Positions 59,982 to 64,000 of a stretch of 64,000 nucleotides of DNA are shown here, piece after piece. The notes beneath the pieces were generated by a model that ran no database searches, was not told the origin of the DNA, and worked only from the letters and a program-made list of their open reading frames with translations. Positions within the stretch are counted from its first letter, which is position 1. The number at the start of each line of letters is the position of its first letter. The translations under genes and the position numbers were made by a program. Origin of the DNA: Desulfacinum infernum DSM 9756 (GTDB taxonomy: Bacteria > Desulfobacterota > Syntrophobacteria > Syntrophobacterales > DSM-9756); the NCBI RefSeq assembly GCF_900129305.1, contig NZ_FQVB01000004.1, forward strand, positions 161,279 to 225,278, given 5' to 3'.

Positions 59982-62166
59982 TCTCACCACTCGATTGCTC
60001 TTGGGCCTTGCCCTGTCGGTGATCGTGAGCAGCCTTTCGGTGGCGACCATCGCCACGGAACGCTACAGCCGTGTCCTGATGGAGTCCCTTCGCGCCCAGG
60101 CCCGCACCTATGGCGAGTCCCTGGCGGCGGAAGCGGCCGATCTGGTTTTGACCAACGATCTGGTGGCGCTGCAGCATCTGGTGGACCACCAGGTGAAGAT
60201 CCACCCCGACCTGGCCTACATGTTTGTGGAATACCGGGGAACGGTCCTGGTCCACAGCTTTCCTCAGGGATTTCCGGACGAATTGCGGCACCTCCATGGA
60301 GATCTTCCCGAATCGCAAACGGATGTGATCGCGGTGAGATCTCGAGAGGGGCTGCGATACCTGGACATGTCGGTGCCGATCCTGGACGGGCACGGCGGGC
60401 GCCTGAGGCTCGGTTTCAGCGAGGAGCCCCACAGGGCCCAGGTGCGCCGGCTCTGGTGGCAGATCATGGGCTTGACCATTTTGGTCCTTTGCGGGGCGGT
60501 GACGGCGGGATCCCTGGCCGTGCGCCGCATCACGAAGCCGCTGGCGCGCCTCACCGAAGCGGCCGGGAAGGCCCGCCAAGGGGAATTGGCGGTGCGGGTG
60601 GATGAGGACGGTCGGGACGAGGTGGCCTTGCTGGGTCGGTCCTTCAACCGCATGATGGAACGGATCGAGCGGGATACGGAGAGGCTTCGGGAGCAGACCC
60701 GCGAATTGGACCTGGCCCACCGGCGGACGCGAACCTTTTGCGAGGTTGTCCAAGGCATCGGGGCCCTGAGTTCCCTCCGGGATGTGGGACCCTTTGTCAT
60801 CCGGCGCCTCCGGGAGGTGCTTCACTTCCAACGGGGCTTGGTGTTCCTGTTTGACGATACGCGGGAGAACCTGACGGTTCTTCATGAAAAGGGGCACCGG
60901 ATCACGGGAACACGGGAGGTGCTGGTCTGGTGCTCGGCGCTTCTGGCCCGGGTGTCTCAGCCGGGCGTCCACCGGGTGGACGATCTTCCGGAGGAGATCG
61001 CCGAAATGGGGATCGCCGAAGGATCCCGCCGGGACTGCGCCCTCGTTCCCGTCGCCGCTCGGGACGGCTTGCCCTTCGGCCTCTTCATGGGATGGTGCGG
61101 TTCGGAATGCCGCTGCGAAACGCAACCGCTGGAGATCGCCCATGCCATGCTCACCGAAGCCGCTGCCGTGCTGAAACGGGCCGTGCACCAGGAACTGGAA
61201 AGAAGAAATCTTCAGGCTCGGTTCGCTTCGGACAAGGACTTTTGCGGGATCGTGGGAAAAGACCCCGCCATGCAAACGGTCTTTCGCCTCATCGAGGACG
61301 TGGCCGCATCGGACGCCACCGTCCTGATCCACGGGGAGAGCGGCACGGGAAAGGAACTGGTGGCGCGGGCGGTGCATCTCAAGAGCCTTCGCCGCCAGAA
61401 ACCGTTCGTGGTCATCAACTGCGCCGCCTATCCGGCCACCCTGCTGGAAAGCGAGTTGTTCGGCCATGAAAAGGGGGCCTTCACCGGAGCCAACCGCATG
61501 CGCGTCGGCCGGTTCGAAGAGGCCCACGGCGGCACGGTCTTTCTGGACGAAGTGGGCGAGATCAGCGCATCGGCTCAGATCAAGCTCCTTCGCGTTCTGC
61601 AGACACGGGAACTGGAAAGGCTCGGCAGCAACAAGACGATCACCGTGGATGTGCGCGTGGTGGCGGCCACGAACCGGGACCTCATGGAGGAGGTCCGTTC
61701 CGGAAGGTTTCGGGAAGACCTTTTCTATCGGCTGAACGTCATCCCCATCCATCTTCCGCCGCTGCGGGAGCGGCGAAACGACATCCCCTTGCTGGCGCGC
61801 CATTTCCTCCGCCGTTTCGCGGAAAGCCACGGCAAGGTCGTGCGTGAATTCAGTCCGGACGTGATGAGGGTTTTCTTGCGGCACCCCTGGCCCGGGAACG
61901 TTCGGGAACTGGAAAACACGGTGGAGCATGCGGTGGTGCTTGCCCGCGGTCCCCGGGTGGAGGTGTCCGATCTGCCCGCCGGGGTTCATGATCCGGCTCC
62001 GGGAAGCGCGCCGTCCGTTTCGGGACTTTCCATGACGGACCGGGAACGCGTCGCCATCGAGGAAGCGCTTCGGGCCACGGGCGGAAACCGCAAGGAAGCG
62101 GCGCGCCTTCTGGGAATCAGCCGAAGCGCCCTCTACAACAAGATGAAAAAGCACCGAATCCGGTAG
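59968..62166 (+). CDS. Membrane-anchored sigma-54 activator with HAMP and GAF domains
   Basis: 732 residues from ATG 59968. Helix 1 (about 7-29), periplasmic sensor (30-160), helix 2 (about 165-185), HAMP (185-238), coiled coil, GAF-like domain (about 262-410). AAA+ domain from about 428: GESGTGKE Walker A, GAFTGA sigma-54 loop, FLDEVGEI Walker B. Fis-type helix-turn-helix at the end ([20 protein letters not shown]). No kinase or receiver, so it senses outside the membrane and activates sigma-54 RNA polymerase directly. Two dyads and a -24/-12 promoter lie at 62791-62964. Confidence 0.92.
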   Translation: MRLHSLTTRLLLGLALSVIVSSLSVATIATERYSRVLMESLRAQARTYGESLAAEAADLVLTNDLVALQHLVDHQVKIHPDLAYMFVEYRGTVLVHSFPQGFPDELRHLHGDLPESQTDVIAVRSREGLRYLDMSVPILDGHGGRLRLGFSEEPHRAQVRRLWWQIMGLTILVLCGAVTAGSLAVRRITKPLARLTEAAGKARQGELAVRVDEDGRDEVALLGRSFNRMMERIERDTERLREQTRELDLAHRRTRTFCEVVQGIGALSSLRDVGPFVIRRLREVLHFQRGLVFLFDDTRENLTVLHEKGHRITGTREVLVWCSALLARVSQPGVHRVDDLPEEIAEMGIAEGSRRDCALVPVAARDGLPFGLFMGWCGSECRCETQPLEIAHAMLTEAAAVLKRAVHQELERRNLQARFASDKDFCGIVGKDPAMQTVFRLIEDVAASDATVLIHGESGTGKELVARAVHLKSLRRQKPFVVINCAAYPATLLESELFGHEKGAFTGANRMRVGRFEEAHGGTVFLDEVGEISASAQIKLLRVLQTRELERLGSNKTITVDVRVVAATNRDLMEEVRSGRFREDLFYRLNVIPIHLPPLRERRNDIPLLARHFLRRFAESHGKVVREFSPDVMRVFLRHPWPGNVRELENTVEHAVVLARGPRVEVSDLPAGVHDPAPGSAPSVSGLSMTDRERVAIEEALRATGGNRKEAARLLGISRSALYNKMKKHRIR

Positions 62167-62176
62167 TGTCCCGCGC

Positions 62177-62629
62177 TCATTCTTCCAAGGTGATATACGC
62201 TTCAACCAGCGCCCGTCCGGTGGGCGTCAGCCGGTGGCGAGCATCCAGCAGCCGGGAGAGCTTCATGCGTCCAAGGATCTGATACAAGGCGGAACGGGGG
62301 ATGCCAAGCTCCTGAGCGGCCGCGATCGCGCCGGGTTCGTCGGGAGATCGCCAGGCGGCCGCCAAACCCTCGGGGCCTTGAAGCAGCATCCTGAACAACC
62401 CCGCCAACTGCGCCTCGGAAACCGGGGCCGTATCCACCAGGAGACAAAACGAGCGCACCTCGGGGGGAAGTTTCTCCAGTTCCCGCCGCAGTTCATGGAT
62501 GCGGCGGTAGCGAAAATCCATCTCCCCGTGGAGCATCTCCCGGTCAAATTCCCCCTGCGGATAGATCTCGTGGATACGTCGAAGAATTTCCAGGCCTCGG
62601 CTGAGAGCCTCCCGCATCTCCCGTTCCAT
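62177..62629 (-). CDS. Hypothetical protein with C-terminal winged-helix-like segment
   Basis: 150 residues from ATG 62629 (GGAGGGAG site); the frame extends further upstream without a ribosome site. N-terminal half helical and charged. C-terminus (GAIAAAQELGIPRSALYQI, RMKLSRLLDARHRLTPTGRAL) resembles a winged helix that ends in a wing and helix. Could be a DNA-binding regulator. Convergent with the sigma-54 activator, 10 bp apart. It shares the upstream control region with the operon at 62989. Not a family I know. Confidence 0.65.
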   Translation of the reverse strand: MEREMREALSRGLEILRRIHEIYPQGEFDREMLHGEMDFRYRRIHELRRELEKLPPEVRSFCLLVDTAPVSEAQLAGLFRMLLQGPEGLAAAWRSPDEPGAIAAAQELGIPRSALYQILGRMKLSRLLDARHRLTPTGRALVEAYITLEE

Positions 62630-62790
62630 GGCCTCTCCCTCCTCACCTCCTTGGGCCCGCATCCGTCCGTCCGTGAGGAACGTCGGATTTGTCTCCATCA
62701 TAACGAGGATGTCCGCCGATTCGCCACCCCGTATGAATGAAAAGGGCCGCCACGGCGGACCGTCCATCCAGGGACCGCTTCCCACCTGCG

Positions 62791-62807
62791 TGTTTCCGAA
62801 AAGGACA
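62791..62807. promoter_or_regulatory. Upstream activator dyad 1
   Basis: TGTTTCCGAAAAGGACA, imperfect dyad of 17 bp, about 175 bp ahead of the predicted start; pairs with the dyad at 62856. Confidence 0.6.
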
Positions 62808-62855
62808 CGCTATCCTCTTGCAGTTACGGCGCAAAACATATCCGGAGTGCTCACC

Positions 62856-62872
62856 TGTCCATATTGTGGACA
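62856..62872. promoter_or_regulatory. Upstream activator dyad 2
   Basis: TGTCCATATTGTGGACA, arms TGTCCA/TGGACA around TATTG, about 110 bp ahead of the start. The centre-to-centre distance to dyad 1 is 65 bp (about six helical turns). Confidence 0.65.
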
Positions 62873-62948
62873 CGGCGCCGTCTCCCTGACGTGCCTTTGC
62901 GTGGGCTGTTCGGAGGCCCTTCGGCCTTCCTTGCGGACTTGACGGGAT

Positions 62949-62964
62949 CGGCACGATCCTTGCC
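62949..62964 (+). promoter_or_regulatory. Sigma-54 (-24/-12) promoter
   Basis: CGGCACGATCCTTGCC: GG at -24 and GC at -12 with the exact 12-bp spacing, close to the TGGCAC-N5-TTGC consensus. Predicted start near 62975, ahead of ATG 62989. Confidence 0.72.
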
Positions 62965-62988
62965 GAACGATCCCGGCGGAGGGCGGCC

Positions 62989-63366
62989 ATGGATGTGGGG
63001 GTGCTGGGGAATAAAGCGGTTCGGGAGGAGATGGGCCGGATCCTGAAAGGATTCCAGGCGGTCTTGGTGGGTTCCGATTCGCTGGAGGAACTTCGGAGGC
63101 GCGCCGGCTCGTGGCGGCCCCAGGTGGTGATCGTGGATCTGGACAGCCAGGGCATCGACCTTTCCACCTTTTCGAGGCTGGAGGCCTGGGCGGGGCCGGC
63201 GGCCGTGGTGGCCCTTTCCCGGCGTCCTTTCCACCCGGAACTGCGGGAAGCCTTCGAAAAACACATTCGGGTCTGTCTTCGCAAGCCCGTGGACCGCGAC
63301 GAGTTATGGCTCTGGCTGCGGGCCTTCGGGCGTTGCGATCGGTTGGAGGAAGAAGAGGGGAGTTAG
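62989..63366 (+). CDS. Receiver-like (CheY-fold) protein, atypical
   Basis: 125 residues, ATG 62989 after GAGGGCGGCC. Beta-alpha pattern of a receiver: strand QVVIVDLDSQGID with an Asp at the phospho-acceptor place, VVALSRRPF (Ser at the T/S switch) and VCLRKPVDRDEL with the conserved Lys. The N-terminal acidic pair is absent (DVGVLGNKAV), so phosphorylation is doubtful. No output domain. First gene of the sigma-54-driven transcript. Confidence 0.72.
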   Translation: MDVGVLGNKAVREEMGRILKGFQAVLVGSDSLEELRRRAGSWRPQVVIVDLDSQGIDLSTFSRLEAWAGPAAVVALSRRPFHPELREAFEKHIRVCLRKPVDRDELWLWLRAFGRCDRLEEEEGS

Positions 63367-63420
63367 CGGCGAGGGACGTTTTCGGGATTTGGCCGAATGG
63401 CTCTGGAAGGAGGAAGGCTC

Positions 63421-63744
63421 ATGAAGGAGGAAAAGAAGGAGCGGGGCGGATGCAACCGAAGGCAGTTTCTTCGGGGCATGGGCGTTCGCCTGGTGAGCGT
63501 GGGTGTGGGTGCGGCGGTCACGGCGGGGATTCCGGTCCGGACGCGGGCGCAGGAGACGACCGTGCGCTACGGGATGGTCATCGACGTCAACCGCTGCACG
63601 GGGTGCCACGGCTGCACCATCGCGTGTCTCAGCGAAAACAACGTCCCGGACGGCTACTACCGTTCGTGGGTGAAGGTGGTCATGAAGGGGCGCTATCCCA
63701 ACGTGAGCACGCATTTTCTGCCGCGGCTGTTAATGGCCAACTAA
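63421..63744 (+). pseudogene. Tat-exported 4Fe-4S subunit of a redox enzyme, interrupted by an IS element
   Basis: Starts at ATG 63421 (GGAAGGAGG site) with twin-arginine signal [11 protein letters not shown] and AxA-like end (RTRAQ). It then has [16 protein letters not shown] with further Cys in [18 protein letters not shown], the first Fe-S cluster of DmsB/NrfC/TtrB-like ferredoxin subunits. The frame continues to HFLPRL and then leaves the family (expected CNHC... is missing), ending LMAN and TAA. The break coincides with TGTTAATGG, the probable left end of an IS21-family element. The lost part would have held three more clusters. Confidence 0.85.
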
Positions 63745-64000
63745 AATGACCCACCTACGGCCATCAAAAATGACCCACCTTGAGGATGCATTGGCGATGA
63801 TTTGGCCGTACAACCCCATCTCTGAAAAATCAAAAAGGAGGTGGGAGGCAGACTTTGAAGGAGTGGGTCGTGATTCATAAGATCAAGGCGCTTTACGATG
63901 AAGGCAACGGGCTGAAGATTCGGGCCATCGCACGCCAGCTGGGCCTATCCCGCAACACGGTCAGGAAATATCTGCGCATGGATGAGGCGGCCATTGAGGT
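63728..64000 (+). mobile_element. IS21-family insertion sequence, left part
   Basis: Begins TGTTAATGG. It carries two 22-bp subterminal repeats at 63735-63756 and 63759-63780 ending AAAATGACCCACCT, as is usual in IS21 ends, then istA. The right end lies outside the window. Confidence 0.85.
63855..64000 (+). CDS. istA: IS21-family transposase IstA, N-terminal part
   Basis: Opens at TTG 63855 (or GTG 63870) with AGGAGGTGGGAGG about 10-18 nt ahead. It reads KEWVVIHKIKALYDEGNGL followed by KIRAIARQLGLSRNTVRKYL, the N-terminal helix-turn-helix of IstA. Runs off the window after 48 codons, before the DDE domain. Confidence 0.88.
   Translation, partial: MKEWVVIHKIKALYDEGNGLKIRAIARQLGLSRNTVRKYLRMDEAAIE

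Larger units (their letters stand above)
62630..62988. other. Control region between the winged-helix gene and the ferredoxin operon
   Basis: 359 bp with no gene. It holds the two TGT-GGACA dyads (62791-62807 and 62856-62872) and the sigma-54 promoter (62949-62964), each listed separately. Confidence 0.7.

Noticed and set aside
59830..62205. A 791-codon minus-strand frame opposite the sigma-54 activator.
   Set aside because: It mirrors the AAA+ gene; no start site or domain.

Overview
The window reads as a chromosome segment of a GC-rich, respiratory Gram-negative bacterium. The best fit is a Desulfobacterota (former Deltaproteobacteria) sulfate reducer near the Syntrophobacteria. This placement is inferred from gene order and content, not from a marker search. 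The supporting content is an Nqr-type sodium pump, the order ffh-rpsP-khpA-rimM-trmD-rplS-rnhB-yraN-rsmI, AmmeMemoRadiSam proteins, an HdrD/GlpC-like iron-sulfur protein, a Tat-type ferredoxin subunit and a sigma-54 activator. No rRNA, tRNA or CRISPR array was found.

Layout. 0-5 kb: the 3' end of apbE (flavin transferase) converges on an nqrBCDEF operon that has no nqrA beside it. 5-14 kb: housekeeping and repair genes (VOC protein, DUF362 ferredoxin, slyD, zinc-ribbon protein, SurA-like isomerase, cold-shock protein, gph) and a tight nth-tatD-methyltransferase-dinB-ilvA run. 16-22 kb: a membrane spermidine-synthase-like protein, an apparently exported AmmeMemoRadiSam pair and a cytidylate-kinase-like protein. 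22-29.4 kb: the ribosome/RNA-modification operon from ffh to rsmI. 29-37 kb: a GH57 enzyme, a BarA-type hybrid kinase and a PleD-type diguanylate cyclase. 37-43 kb: trmJ, a second, cytoplasmic Memo plus AMMECR1 pair, an MFS permease and a zinc-dependent phospholipase-C-like protein.

43.5-56.3 kb is an arsenic/metal/thiol island: ArsP-type permease, ACR3 arsenite exporter, membrane rhodanese, a CDF transporter fused to a MauE/DoxX-like domain, secreted thioredoxin, CcdA-like protein and a complete TolC-MFP-RND efflux system. Two of its promoters carry nearly the same inverted repeat over the -10 box, so one ArsR/SmtB-type repressor could control them. The repressor gene is not in the window.

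56.5-64 kb holds two tiny related proteins, a DUF2442 protein, an HdrD-like protein and what I consider the most interesting unit. It consists of a PhnD-like binding lipoprotein, overlapped by a membrane-anchored sensor that is itself a sigma-54 activator. Downstream lie two matching 17-bp dyads and a textbook -24/-12 promoter in front of a receiver-like protein and a Tat-signal ferredoxin subunit. That ferredoxin gene is cut by an IS21-family element running off the end of the window.

Intergenic DNA is dense in repeats: a roughly 145-170 bp MITE-like family with terminal inverted repeats, several REP-like palindrome families and 7-bp tandem repeats. Most gaps over 300 bp consist of these.
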